Origin: Streptococcus sanguinis
GTDB taxonomy: Bacteria; Bacillota; Bacilli; Lactobacillales; Streptococcaceae
DNA length: 64,000 nucleotides
NCBI RefSeq assembly: GCF_900635155.1
Contig: NZ_LR134002.1
Location: forward strand, 930,001 to 994,000
Direction: 5' to 3'
The stretch's first letter is position 1; each line of letters begins with the position of its first letter. This document shows positions 52,701-60,930 of the stretch, one piece after another. The notes beneath the pieces are model-generated. The model saw nothing but the letters and a program-made list of their open reading frames with translations. It was not told the origin of the DNA and did not search any database. A program made the position numbers and the translations under genes.

Positions 52701-53309
52701 AAGCTTGGACAGAGAGCTACTGACAAGAAAGAGCTTCTCAAGGAAATCCTGGCCTTCCAGCAGTCACTCGTCCATCCTGAGGGAACAAACGAGTCTGATT
52801 CTCAGCATAGGGACGATGATGGCTATCACTTTAATCTGCAGGATATGGTCGGAGCGGATGAGCAAGGCTATCGGGTAGCTCATCTGGACCACGAGCACTA
52901 TATTTACAAGAAGGACTTGTCAGAAGCTGAGCGCCAAGCAGCAGATGCGTATGCGGTGCAAAAAGGCTTCCTGGAAGCACCGTCTGAACAACCTGCTTCT
53001 GGTCAGCCAGCCAGCAGCAGTGCTCCAGATGCTGCGCAAAATGGCAATCTACCTTCCGAATCTGCCACTGGAGAAGCAGCTCAAAACCAATCTGACAAAC
53101 CATCAGAAGCTTCGACAACTGCAAACCCAGCTGGTCAATCAAGCTTAGCAGCGAGTTTTGGCATGACAGAGGAAGCATTCAACCAGAAATTGCAGGACCT
53201 TTCTCAGCTCTACGGTGTCAGTCCAGAGACTTTTAGCTATAATCCAGCAAGCAGAAGCATCAGCTTTACAGGAGCAGATGGCCAGCTAAAAACTATTCAG
53301 ATTAGCTAA
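49767..53309 (+). CDS. Large polyhistidine triad (Pht) surface protein
   Basis: 1180 residues, longer than typical pneumococcal Pht proteins (~820-1040). N-terminal hydrophobic signal (~1-24) without a clear lipobox. Six HxxHxH triads, each next to a YxxxH(G)DHxH(Y/F) turn: HGDHYH (85-90), HGGHFH, HGDHHH, HGDHAH, HGDHNH and, far C-terminal, HLDHEH in a diverged repeat (DGYHFNLQDMVGADEQGYRVAHLDHEHY). Between triads 5 and 6 is a ~450-residue helical, Q/K/E-rich insert, and the last ~100 residues are S/A/P-rich before a small folded end. No LPXTG. It stores or relays zinc to AdcAII at the surface. Under AdcR control via the upstream boxes. Confidence 0.92.
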   Translation: MKKKYFLASATVLALGLGTYGLIQWQSQPRPQTKDNKVAYIEDKTSGDKTDKNKNLTPDQINDEEGIEAEQIVVKITDQGYVTSHGDHYHYFDGKVPFDAIISEELIIRDPNYTLQEADIVNEVKDGYIIKLDGKYYLYLKDAKHTSNVRSVDEIARQKKLHKTKEEGDSGKSSTTKSSRTRDFSQPSKSLAAGKTAADLAGISHQGQGGYKTDDGYTFSPSDVIEDTGDAFIVPHGGHFHYIPKRDLSPAELAAAQSYWNSRQAGGRVNQPVYNRTIASSDTWNQNSAINQGGLVSNPTPQLPNHSKIEQPSPSIEAIQPSPSNPLQPSQPSLPSLLQQLYALPQSQRYHEGDGVVFDPLKISRRTENGVVIPHGDHHHFIPYDKLSDLEAKIARLIPIGYIYQPLGDPLQALKPQLPSQPDHDHGFHAESVIGKDDQGYMVSHGDHAHYFYKKDLTAEQIQAAEKVLAKQQPAKPSAAVNDAERYSRDASDEEKISYICQTYGVPKEAVRISNGFFVFNNPDQAYDPTHIHPYAVRKEHVRIPLVTGNAELDFMNELYTTALRSGLSPYSLQVEDGQFVIPHGDHNHYIKIQSKGAAEALKNRLSQIQSKYEQGDYDEAAVLRKVESLKADSQRLYADDPLMQRRIELALGQFVETMKKLPSNSTAGYLNSLDNFDKQFIHVDQTVKPIQETELDKTYQGLLERMNRLDTDSYALKKADLLQRLQKAYASQNQDEMAELGQLLSALEDYHDRTGVTAVDYIRYFYQALEDGRLSPELRRKAAGLTLTLYKSQAFIEATNLQQLFPALYQTKKEIAAALASGQPSPSSEKTELDQGEPDQPTYKAMIYDFLKGIYDDFGTSDDSEKSAQALVFLGKAQELLGEVKDQNSRADYAARILELGKELKSSSSDKQTLLAASQQLLDQMSRTIAGQKEEPSNTENQEVYQQLYNLLMSIHQYLEKNQGSEQQYQQLDQLFDKLGQRATDKKELLKEILAFQQSLVHPEGTNESDSQHRDDDGYHFNLQDMVGADEQGYRVAHLDHEHYIYKKDLSEAERQAADAYAVQKGFLEAPSEQPASGQPASSSAPDAAQNGNLPSESATGEAAQNQSDKPSEASTTANPAGQSSLAASFGMTEEAFNQKLQDLSQLYGVSPETFSYNPASRSISFTGADGQLKTIQIS

Positions 53310-53336
53310 GCTTACATTTTGATGTAAAATAACAAT

Positions 53337-53386
53337 AAAACGAATGATGAAGACCAAGCCAAGTCTAAGACCATCATTCGTTTTTG
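53337..53386 (+). terminator. Intrinsic terminator after the pht gene
   Basis: AAAACGAATGATG / CATCATTCGTTTT stem around a 22-base loop, then T-run. Confidence 0.82.
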
Positions 53387-53510
53387 ATTTTCACAACCCT
53401 ATACTTATTTGATTGATATTGTGTTAGAATAAACAGAGAAAATAATAAGGATTGGCAAGGTATGCTTATTATTGGAATGATTTGACCATTGCTTGGAGAG
53501 GAATATTAAA

Positions 53511-54308
53511 ATGAGATTATTCAATTATACATTTGAAGAAAGTCAATCTTTCGTTAATGAAGATATTGTAACTAAAGTAAAGACGAAAGGAAATTATAAA
53601 AGATTCATAGGATTTGCATTGTTTTCAATCTTGCTATATGTTTTATCTTTAGTAGTTCCTGTACTATTAAGCGGTGATACTATATATACTACTCAAAATT
53701 TCAGTTGGTTCAATGTACCTTTAATTCTTATGTTCCTTATGTTTTACATCATTTATATTATTTCCTCTATAAAATATAGAAACAATCCAATGATTTTAAA
53801 ATATATAACTTTTTGTTATATGCTTTTGTTAATATTCATAATGGAAATTTGTTTAACTTTATCAATAGCTTCACGAAGAAATCTTCTAGGAATTCTATCG
53901 GGATTTCTGTTTGTAATTGTCTGCTATTATCTCATGAGAACCGTTCCTAGAAAAATAAGAGAATCTATAGAAAATCGGGAACCATTTGTTCCTTTATCAG
54001 CTTTGTTTACGGAGAAAGTATCTGATGGCCTTATTTTTATAGGGGGAACGGGAATTACTGCTTTTTTAGCACTATTTGATCGTTCGACAGGAAGTGATAC
54101 TAGGGGAGCAATTAATGCTATTGTCACACCTTTTGTGCCTGCGATTCTTTTATTTGCTATATATGTTTTTTCTATTGACATTCTGAGAGGATACTATCTC
54201 TTTAAATATTCCGAACAATATCGGAAACAATTTGGCTACACAGTTAAGGACTGGTATGGAGAAAAATCGAAAGAATATAAGAAAACACAAAATAAGTTCA
54301 CGGAATGA
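53511..54308 (+). CDS. Hypothetical multi-pass membrane protein, AT-rich
   Basis: 265 residues from ATG 53511, set by GGAGAGG (53495-53501); a TTG at 53493 is in frame but inside the ribosome site. About six membrane helices (FIGFALFSILLYVLSLVVPVLL, VPLILMFLMFYIIYIISSI, ITFCYMLLLIFIMEICLTLSI, LLGILSGFLFVIVCYYLM, DGLIFIGGTGITAFLALF, AILLFAIYVFSIDILRGYYLF) and a lysine-rich tail. Clearly more AT-rich than its neighbours pht and pepT, suggesting acquisition by transfer. Family not recognised. An extended -10 TGTTAGAAT at 53422-53430 may drive it. Confidence 0.6.
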   Translation: MRLFNYTFEESQSFVNEDIVTKVKTKGNYKRFIGFALFSILLYVLSLVVPVLLSGDTIYTTQNFSWFNVPLILMFLMFYIIYIISSIKYRNNPMILKYITFCYMLLLIFIMEICLTLSIASRRNLLGILSGFLFVIVCYYLMRTVPRKIRESIENREPFVPLSALFTEKVSDGLIFIGGTGITAFLALFDRSTGSDTRGAINAIVTPFVPAILLFAIYVFSIDILRGYYLFKYSEQYRKQFGYTVKDWYGEKSKEYKKTQNKFTE

Positions 54309-54379
54309 TAGTTGATAAGAAATGTTTAGGAGTAAAGTGTTTAAATTATCCGAATATATTATTCTCTGCAAATCACGAA

Positions 54380-54414
54380 AAACCACAGAAATTCCTCGTG
54401 AATTTCTGTGGTTT
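54380..54414. terminator. Bidirectional terminator before pepT
   Basis: AAACCACAGAAATTC / GAATTTCTGTGGTTT, a perfect 15-bp stem with CTCGT loop and T-runs on both strands. Confidence 0.93.
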
Positions 54415-54419
54415 CGTTT

Positions 54420-55643
54420 TTAATCTTGATAGGAAACAATGCCGATGATGGTATCAACAGCGCGTTCCATGGTTTCTAGGCTGACATATTCGAAGCGGCC
54501 GTGCATGTTTTCGCCGCCGGCAAAGAGGTTAGGGGTCGGGATGCCCATAAAGGAAATTTTAGAGCCATCAGTTCCGCCACGGATAGGCTCGATAATAGGC
54601 TGGATGTCCAGACTTTCCATGACTGCTTTGGCGATATGGATAGGTGTCATGTCCTTTTCAATGACCTGCTTCATGTTGTAATACTGGTCCTTGAGAGTCA
54701 GGATAACGCGCTCGCTGCCCAGCTCTTGGTTCATCTTATCAGCAATGGCCTGCATAGCAGCTTTGCGATTTTCAAAAGCATCAGTCTCAAAGTCACGGAC
54801 AATATAGCTAGCTTGGGCTTCTTCGACAGTCCCGGTCAGGTTCATCAGGTGGTAGAAGCCTTGGTAGCCCTCGGTCTTCTCTGGTCGGTCGGCTTCTGGC
54901 AGCTGGTTGTGGAAGTCAATAGCCAGCTGGAGAGCATTAACCATCTGGTCTTTAGCAGTTCCCGGATGGACATTGCGGCCTTGGAAGGTCAATTCTGCTC
55001 CAGCAGCACTAAAGGTTTCGTACTGGAGTTCTCCTAGAGGGCCGCCATCTACTGTGTAGGCAAAGTCTACATCAAAGTCTTCTGCGTCAAACTTATCAGC
55101 ACCGATACCGATTTCTTCGTCTGGTCCAAAGCCAACTCGGATTTCTCCGTGCTTGATTTCTGGATGGGCAGACAGGTATTCGATAGCCGTCATGATTTCA
55201 GCAATACCTGACTTGTCATCTGCTCCCAAAAGGGTGGTTCCGTCAGTCGTAATTAAGGTTTGACCCTTGTATTTATGGAGACTGGCAAAGTCAGCAGGAT
55301 CTAAGCTAAAGCCGGATTGCCCCAGCGGAATCACACCGCCGTCATAATTCTCAATGACCTGTGGCTGGATATTTTCTGCGTTGAAGTCCGCCGTATCCAT
55401 GTGTGAAATAAAGCCAATTTTGCAGGTAAAGCTAGAGTCATTGGCTGGCAGAGTTCCAATCGCAAAGCCGTTGGGCAGGTAGTATACATTTTCCAAGCCG
55501 ACTCGCTTCATTTCAGGGATGAGAACCTTGTTGGCAAAGTCCACCTGACTCTGGGTGCTGGGTGTAGTAGTAGATGTCTCGTCTGAGCGCGTGTTGACCT
55601 TGACATAGGTCAGAAAACGCTCTAAAAGATTAGGATATTTCAT
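54420..55643 (-). CDS. pepT: Peptidase T (tripeptide aminopeptidase)
   Basis: 407 residues of the M20B family. Metal-ligand motifs: [12 protein letters not shown] (His and the following Asp), [14 protein letters not shown] (bridging Asp), [14 protein letters not shown] (catalytic Glu and metal Glu), [14 protein letters not shown], and the C-terminal His in [13 protein letters not shown]. It removes N-terminal residues from tripeptides with two zinc ions in the cytoplasm. AAGGAG precedes the ATG and an extended -10 TGCTAAAAT lies upstream (minus strand, 55674-55682). Confidence 0.95.
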   Translation of the reverse strand: MKYPNLLERFLTYVKVNTRSDETSTTTPSTQSQVDFANKVLIPEMKRVGLENVYYLPNGFAIGTLPANDSSFTCKIGFISHMDTADFNAENIQPQVIENYDGGVIPLGQSGFSLDPADFASLHKYKGQTLITTDGTTLLGADDKSGIAEIMTAIEYLSAHPEIKHGEIRVGFGPDEEIGIGADKFDAEDFDVDFAYTVDGGPLGELQYETFSAAGAELTFQGRNVHPGTAKDQMVNALQLAIDFHNQLPEADRPEKTEGYQGFYHLMNLTGTVEEAQASYIVRDFETDAFENRKAAMQAIADKMNQELGSERVILTLKDQYYNMKQVIEKDMTPIHIAKAVMESLDIQPIIEPIRGGTDGSKISFMGIPTPNLFAGGENMHGRFEYVSLETMERAVDTIIGIVSYQD

Positions 55644-55769
55644 AAATGCTCCTTTTTCATTTCATTTAAGTCTATTTTAGCATATTCAGGAGAGAGTGAG
55701 AAATGTTTTTCGTTTCTTGAGGGCAAAGGTAAAATCTAGCAATTAGTTTTATATCTTGTCAAAATCTGG

Positions 55770-55775
55770 TAAACT
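55770..55775 (+). promoter_or_regulatory. -10 of the SDR-glycosyltransferase cluster
   Basis: Extended element TGGTAAACT (hexamer 55770-55775). Its distance to the ATG (12 bases from first hexamer base) would put transcription start on the ATG. Confidence 0.45.
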
Positions 55776-55781
55776 ATATCT

Positions 55782-56552
55782 ATGCAAATGGAAAAAACAA
55801 TCAGCAAAGCTGTGATTTTGGGTGCTTCGGGAGGTATAGGTCGTCAGCTGGCTAGAGAACTGGCTCAAAGGACAGACCAGCTGGTCTTGGTCGGCAGAGA
55901 TGAAGCTAAGCTCACTCAGTTGCAAGAGGACCTGTCTGGAGTTAGAGCTAAGCTTTCCTGCAGAGTTTTGGATTTGCTGGATGCAGCTGCTGTGGACGAT
56001 TTTGCTCAGCAGCTAGAGGCGGATCTAGTGATTAATTGCTGCGGTCTGGCTAATTTTGGTCCAGCGCTATCTCTTTCAGAAGCAGATGAAAATGCTATCT
56101 GGCAGGTTAATTACCAAGCGGCGGTTCGACTGATGAAGCAGGTTGCGGATCGCAATCGCAAGATAAGGCTAGTCCAACTTTCCTCTCTGGCAGCCCTTTG
56201 TCCCCATCCTTATCTGGCGGCTTACAGCTCTAGCAAGGCCGCTTTGCAGACTTACTGTCTAGCCTTGCAAGAAGAGCTGCGCCTCAAAGGCTCTGAAGTG
56301 AAAGTCTGCCTTTACATACTAGGACCGGTTCAGACTGCTATCTTTCCTCCAGAGCTACAGGATGCTTTAGGTGGAAGTCAGTTGCAGATGAGCCCGGAGA
56401 TAGCAGCACGACACATTATCAGACTGCTTCATCAAGGCCGTTCCTATGCTATAGTTGGCAAGAGATATCGACTACTGGCTTGGCTCATGAAGCTACTTCC
56501 GCAAAGATGGATTATCCGTTTGATTGGTGCTTATCTACGAAAGGGGCTTTAA
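55782..56552 (+). CDS. Short-chain dehydrogenase/reductase
   Basis: 256 residues, classical SDR. Rossmann motif AVILGASGGIGRQLA (TGxxxGxG type), NADP-like LVGRDEAKL, N-N-A-G position reading INCCGLANFG, catalytic Ser in VQLSSLAALC and YxxxK as AAYSSSKAAL. No Shine-Dalgarno sequence is present before ATG 55782 or the second ATG at 55788, and the -10 lies so close that the mRNA may be leaderless. It heads a four-gene coupled cluster with two glycosyltransferases, where it could reduce a sugar or a keto-acyl/lipid intermediate (inference). Confidence 0.85.
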   Translation: MQMEKTISKAVILGASGGIGRQLARELAQRTDQLVLVGRDEAKLTQLQEDLSGVRAKLSCRVLDLLDAAAVDDFAQQLEADLVINCCGLANFGPALSLSEADENAIWQVNYQAAVRLMKQVADRNRKIRLVQLSSLAALCPHPYLAAYSSSKAALQTYCLALQEELRLKGSEVKVCLYILGPVQTAIFPPELQDALGGSQLQMSPEIAARHIIRLLHQGRSYAIVGKRYRLLAWLMKLLPQRWIIRLIGAYLRKGL

Positions 56553-56554
56553 TC

Positions 56555-57697
56555 ATGAAACTTATTTTTTTCCTGCTGACTGCTGCTTACCTGCTTCTCT
56601 TTATCTTGCGTTGGCTCTTGTCTTTGACTTATTTGAAAAAAGGGCAGAGCAGCACATCAGTCTTTCAAGAGGAGCTTTATACGGTGGTTCAGCCCATCCT
56701 ATCTGGTGACCCTCGTTTGGAAAATGATTTATTAGCCAATATCCAGCAGACAGAAGCGGTTGAGTTTTATTGGCTGATTGATCAGTCTGATCCAGAAGCT
56801 CAGCGAGTGGCTGATAAGATTTGTCGAAATCCCTCTTATGCCCAGCGCATTCGCGTTTTTCTCATGGAGGATGTCCCTCAGGGGATTAATCCTAAGAGTT
56901 ATAAGATTGAGCAGATTATAGATGAGCTGACCCGGCCTTATCTGATTGTTCTCGACGACGACAGCGTTATTGATTTTTCAAAAATGGGGGAGTTGACAGA
57001 TTATCTAGGTGAGAATGTTATTTTGACCGGCATTCCCTATAATCAGGAGCGAAGCAATTTCTGGTCCAAGCTAGTGGCAGCTTTTGTCAATGGAAATTCT
57101 TTCATTACCTATTTTACCATGGCAGAAGTCAAAGCTAATCACTCGATTAATGGCATGTTCTACATTCTGCCACTTGAATTGTCTAGAGAGCAGAAGCTTT
57201 TCAGTGCTATTAAAGACTATCTATGTGATGATTTGGCTGTAGCGGATTTTCTGCGCAGCAAGGGAGTGGAGATTATCCAGACGCGGGTGACCTGTAATGT
57301 TCGGACTACTATCAAGGATGCCAAGCAATATTTACTGCAGATGAAGCGTTGGCTGCTTTTTAGCTCTATCTATCTGAAGGAGCACTTGGACTGGAAGGTT
57401 ATTATTTTAATTGCATTGCCTAGTTTCCTGCCCCTTCCTGCCTTGCTCATTAGTTTCTTTCTTGGCTGGCCTTTTGTGCTGCTGGCTTTGCTTTTGCTCT
57501 TGGTCAAGGCGGTTTGGATGCTGGCTTATCGTCGTCACATTCTATCCGGCCGGCCGTATCTGGATGAGGTGTTTTACGAGGTACTGAATGACCTTATCTT
57601 GCCTTGGCTTTTCCTCTATGTCTTGCTTAGTCCGCCTCTGATTAACTGGCGGGGAAGGAAGATTCGAGTGACGGATGGGAAAATCCGCTATGAGTAA
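56555..57697 (+). CDS. Membrane glycosyltransferase, GT2/GT21-like
   Basis: 380 residues from ATG 56555 behind GAAAGGGG, two bases after the SDR stop. One N-terminal helix, a cytosolic GT-A domain and about three C-terminal helices. Motifs: YWLIDQSDPEAQRVADKI (nucleotide region), LIVLDDDSVID (DxD-type), LCDDLAVADFLRSKG (catalytic D/ED region) and QMKRWLLF, the (Q/R)xxRW of processive or lipid-acceptor transferases. This arrangement resembles ceramide-glucosyltransferase-like enzymes (GT21), so a lipid acceptor is likely (inference). The next gene starts eight bases before its stop. Confidence 0.8.
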   Translation: MKLIFFLLTAAYLLLFILRWLLSLTYLKKGQSSTSVFQEELYTVVQPILSGDPRLENDLLANIQQTEAVEFYWLIDQSDPEAQRVADKICRNPSYAQRIRVFLMEDVPQGINPKSYKIEQIIDELTRPYLIVLDDDSVIDFSKMGELTDYLGENVILTGIPYNQERSNFWSKLVAAFVNGNSFITYFTMAEVKANHSINGMFYILPLELSREQKLFSAIKDYLCDDLAVADFLRSKGVEIIQTRVTCNVRTTIKDAKQYLLQMKRWLLFSSIYLKEHLDWKVIILIALPSFLPLPALLISFFLGWPFVLLALLLLLVKAVWMLAYRRHILSGRPYLDEVFYEVLNDLILPWLFLYVLLSPPLINWRGRKIRVTDGKIRYE

Positions 57698-58337
57698 GAT
57701 GAAGCAGTACTTGGCTAAGTTGGATGCTCTGTCGCCAGACCAAACCATGTTGAAATCCAGCAGAGTCTTGCTTTTTCTCAGTGGCAGCAGTCATTTGGAG
57801 AGCGCTTGTCTGACTGCAGGACAGCTTAAGTTTCTTGAACAGATTTGTCCATCGGGTTTCTCAGTGGTTGCTAGTAATTTTCCCTTTAACCAGAGATTTG
57901 AGCATGAGCAACAAACTCAAGTTTCCTTGTTGACAGCTTCCATTTCCAATATTCGTTACTATTGGGATACTCTCTGCAATCTTCGCTTTCAGGAGGCTTT
58001 GCAGCGGCATTTGTCTCCTTTACTAGATGCAGAGGAGGCTGTCATTATCTGCAAGAGCTCGGGACTCAATATACTAACCCAGTGGCTGGAGGATTTGGGT
58101 GAGGAAAATCTGCCGTACAGACTGAGAGTGATTGCGCTGGGGCCTGTTTCACGGAGAGTCCTAAATCACAAGGATATTGACTTGCTGGTCATCAAGGGCA
58201 GGAAGGATATTTACAGCAGATTTTTAGATGGCCATCCAGCTGATGTGATGGTAGATAGCAATCATTTTGATTATGAATACAGGGAAGATGTGAAAGGATT
58301 AGTTCATGACTGGATTAGAAAAAGTGATAAAGATTGA
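57690..58337 (+). CDS. Unannotated protein with alpha/beta-hydrolase-like triad pattern
   Basis: 215 residues, no membrane segment. I do not recognise the family by name. Strand/helix order fits an alpha/beta hydrolase: strand RVLLFLSGS (25-33) with oxyanion-like GSSH, VVASNFPF, then AVIICKSSGLNIL where S123 sits in a nucleophile-elbow-like C-K-S-S-G, strand VIALGP, LLVIKGRKDIYS with D173, and VDSNHFDY with H192, the order Ser-Asp-His of that fold. If right, it is a lipase, esterase or thioesterase-like member of the glycosyltransferase cluster. It overlaps the previous gene by 8 bases and the next by 32, with GGATGGGA before its ATG. Confidence 0.65.
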   Translation: MSKMKQYLAKLDALSPDQTMLKSSRVLLFLSGSSHLESACLTAGQLKFLEQICPSGFSVVASNFPFNQRFEHEQQTQVSLLTASISNIRYYWDTLCNLRFQEALQRHLSPLLDAEEAVIICKSSGLNILTQWLEDLGEENLPYRLRVIALGPVSRRVLNHKDIDLLVIKGRKDIYSRFLDGHPADVMVDSNHFDYEYREDVKGLVHDWIRKSDKD

Positions 58338-59589
58338 TGTGATTAGTGTGCCATTTAGTGGGCATTTGCTGCCTACTTTGACCTTAGTCAAGCCTCTGCT
58401 AACGGATCCGCGTTTTCAGATTCGGGTTATCACTGGCTGTCAAAAGAAAGAGTTAGTAGAGGAAATCGGTTTTGACTGTCTGGCTCTCTTTCCAGAAAGA
58501 CCGACGGTGATGGAGGATATCGCTAATACTCCGCAGCAAAGCAATCCTTTGATTACCTATCAGCAGTTTCGAGCCAATTCTAGACTAATTCCAGAAGTTA
58601 TAGACGAATTAAATCGAATTTGGAAAGAGGGAGATAAACCGGATTTGGTCATAGCGGACTTTGTTGCTTCGCCAGCAGGCTTGATTTCTGATCGCTTTGG
58701 CATTCCCTGGATAACTACGATTCCGAGTCCCGTTGCGATTGAGTGCCGGACGACAACTCCGACCTATTTGGGAGGTTGGAAACCTCATCAGGGGGTCTTG
58801 TACAAATTAAGAGATGCCTTAGGCAGGCAAGCTATTCGTTGTGGAAAGAAAATAGCCTTTGCTTTAGTCCAGAAGAGTTTGGGAGACTATCAAGATTTTA
58901 AACTCTATCGGGAAGACGGCACAGAAGCTATTTATTCGCCATACTCTATCTTGGCTTTAGGCATGAAAGAGCTAGAGTTTCGAGATGATTTTCCTAAGCA
59001 GCTTCGCTGGGTTGGCTACAAATGCTTGTCCTTTGATCGCCTGCCTGCAGCCCATGAGTCTTATTTTGAGACCGATAAGAAGCGGGTTTTAGTGACTTGC
59101 GGTACGCATTTGAAATGGGAGAAGGAGCGAATGGTGGAAAGAGCGAAAAAGCTGAGTCATCTCTACCCAGATTACCTATTTTACGTTACCTTGGGTGAAG
59201 CTAGTGGTCTGGGAAATCCTCCGCGCGAACTGGCGGAAAACTTGCTACTTTTTGATTATCTGCCCTATACCGACATTCTGGATAAGATAGATTTTGCTAT
59301 TCACCACGCAGGAACGGGTATCATGATGGCCTGTATTGAGCATGAGATTCCCAGTCTCATTTTGCCGCAGGATTATGACCAGTTTGACAATGCCGTTCGT
59401 GCTGAGCTTGCCCAGGTGGGGCTGGTTTCTCGCAGAAAGAATGATGCAGAAGTGCTGCGCCTTTTTAAGGAATTGACGGATCGTACGGACTGGTCTCAGT
59501 TGAAAAACCTTGCCCAGCAAAGTAAAGAATATCAGCCTACAGAGATTCTCTATCAAGAGCTAGGGCGGCTGCTTAAGGTTGATTTATAA
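58306..59589 (+). CDS. UDP-glycosyltransferase-type (GT1/GT-B) glycosyltransferase
   Basis: 427 residues, soluble. N-terminal acceptor half opens IDVISVPFSGHLLPTLTLVKPLL with the conserved catalytic-type His, and the C-terminal donor half carries the UGT signature HHAGTGIMMACIEHEIPSLILPQDYDQFDNA. Such MGT-like enzymes glycosylate small lipophilic acceptors such as sterols, macrolides or diacylglycerol. The ATG lies 32 bases inside the upstream gene, behind AAAGGA, so all four cluster genes are coupled. Paired with a membrane GT, an SDR and a hydrolase-like protein it suggests a glycolipid pathway (inference). Confidence 0.85.
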   Translation: MTGLEKVIKIDVISVPFSGHLLPTLTLVKPLLTDPRFQIRVITGCQKKELVEEIGFDCLALFPERPTVMEDIANTPQQSNPLITYQQFRANSRLIPEVIDELNRIWKEGDKPDLVIADFVASPAGLISDRFGIPWITTIPSPVAIECRTTTPTYLGGWKPHQGVLYKLRDALGRQAIRCGKKIAFALVQKSLGDYQDFKLYREDGTEAIYSPYSILALGMKELEFRDDFPKQLRWVGYKCLSFDRLPAAHESYFETDKKRVLVTCGTHLKWEKERMVERAKKLSHLYPDYLFYVTLGEASGLGNPPRELAENLLLFDYLPYTDILDKIDFAIHHAGTGIMMACIEHEIPSLILPQDYDQFDNAVRAELAQVGLVSRRKNDAEVLRLFKELTDRTDWSQLKNLAQQSKEYQPTEILYQELGRLLKVDL

Positions 59590-59654
59590 CTGGAAAACTC
59601 AACAAACCATTAAAGCATACCTCCAATATTAAAATATCTGAATTATTAAATTTC

Positions 59655-59682
59655 CCTATTCTTTTCAAGGAATAGGTTTTTT
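59655..59682 (+). terminator. Intrinsic terminator of the glycosyltransferase cluster
   Basis: CCTATTC / GAATAGG stem, eight-base loop, then TTTTTT. Confidence 0.85.
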
Positions 59683-59781
59683 GGTCTATTCAAGTCTTTT
59701 TTAAGATGTTAAAATGAAAGTGATTACAAACAAGTCATTGGTAAGCCAGCTTGGCTTTCTCGGAGTGACTGAAGAGGAAAG

Positions 59782-60879
59782 ATGATGAAGAAAGCAATTC
59801 TAATGATGACTTTTGGCTCGCCAGAGGAGATTAGCTTTGAGGGAGTGGCTGAATTTTTTACCAATATTCGCCGCGGTGTCAGGCCGCAAGACCATGAAAT
59901 TCAGACCCTCTATGATAACTATGTCCTCATCGGTGGAACGCCTCTGCAGCGTATCAGTCTAGAAGAGGTGGAAAAGGTTCGTCAGCGTTTGGCTGGCGAG
60001 TATGCGGTTTATTTTGCCAATAAATTCTCATGTCCTTTTATTCCAGATGTGATTGAGCAGATGGAAGAGGATGGTATTGAGGATTGTATCTGTTTGATCC
60101 TAGAGCCTCATTTTTCTTACTATTCTGTCATGGGTTATGAGAAGTTTATCCAGAGTGACTCCATCCGCTTTAATATCATTAAGGAATGGTATCAGGAAGA
60201 AGCTATTCTTGGTTATTGGGCAGAGGAACTGAGAAAGATTCTTACAGAAGAGGTTGGAGAAGAGACCTTCAAGATTTTCTTTTCAGCCCACAGTGTGCCT
60301 ATTCTGGCCTTGGATTTCGGAGATCCTTACATTGATCAGATTTATGACAATGCCCGTTTGATTGCTGACAGGTTGGGTTTGACAGAGGAGGATTATCTCA
60401 ATGTTTGGCAGAGTGAGAGTGACATTGGGCTCCCTTGGATCAAACCTGATGTACTGGACTATATGCGCCAGCAAGAAACACATCCGCAGCATTATATTTT
60501 TGTGCCGATTAGCTTTATCAGTGAGCATATAGAGGTTCTTTTTGACAATGACGTGGAGTGCAAGGAACTTTGCGAAGATTTGGGTGTTGCCTATCATAGA
60601 CCGCCTATGCCCAATGCAGATGCCCGTCTAATTGATGCCCTGATTCAAAGTATCCGCCGCCATGAGCATGAACCCTTCAAAGAATGTTTTCCAGAAGAAG
60701 AAACCTTCGATGAATTACAGCCATCGGAGGAGAGTAGCCAGATTCTTGCAGAGGATGCAGAGCTGAAAATGCCAGATTTCGTCAAGAAGCTAATTGAGAA
60801 AAAGGGGCGTGAGAATGTTAAGATGCCGTATTTTGTCAAGAAAATGCTGGAGAAAGCAGGAAAGCTGCCCAAGAGTTGA
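59782..60879 (+). CDS. hemH: Ferrochelatase (coproporphyrin or protoporphyrin type)
   Basis: 365 residues, longer than the ~310 of B. subtilis HemH. Core motifs are present: [10 protein letters not shown] at the N-terminus, catalytic H170 in FFSAHSVP and E251 in [11 protein letters not shown], matching H183 and E264 of the B. subtilis enzyme. Residues ~310-365 are an acidic extension ending in two similar segments, [14 protein letters not shown] and [14 protein letters not shown]. No other haem-pathway gene is nearby, and streptococci generally lack the pathway, so it may act on exogenous porphyrin or in iron handling (inference). GAGGAAAG precedes the ATG. Confidence 0.9.
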   Translation: MMKKAILMMTFGSPEEISFEGVAEFFTNIRRGVRPQDHEIQTLYDNYVLIGGTPLQRISLEEVEKVRQRLAGEYAVYFANKFSCPFIPDVIEQMEEDGIEDCICLILEPHFSYYSVMGYEKFIQSDSIRFNIIKEWYQEEAILGYWAEELRKILTEEVGEETFKIFFSAHSVPILALDFGDPYIDQIYDNARLIADRLGLTEEDYLNVWQSESDIGLPWIKPDVLDYMRQQETHPQHYIFVPISFISEHIEVLFDNDVECKELCEDLGVAYHRPPMPNADARLIDALIQSIRRHEHEPFKECFPEEETFDELQPSEESSQILAEDAELKMPDFVKKLIEKKGRENVKMPYFVKKMLEKAGKLPKS

Positions 60880-60930
60880 TTGTTCATATTCGTTGATGAC
60901 TTTATAAGATTATTCTAGAAGGAGAATACC

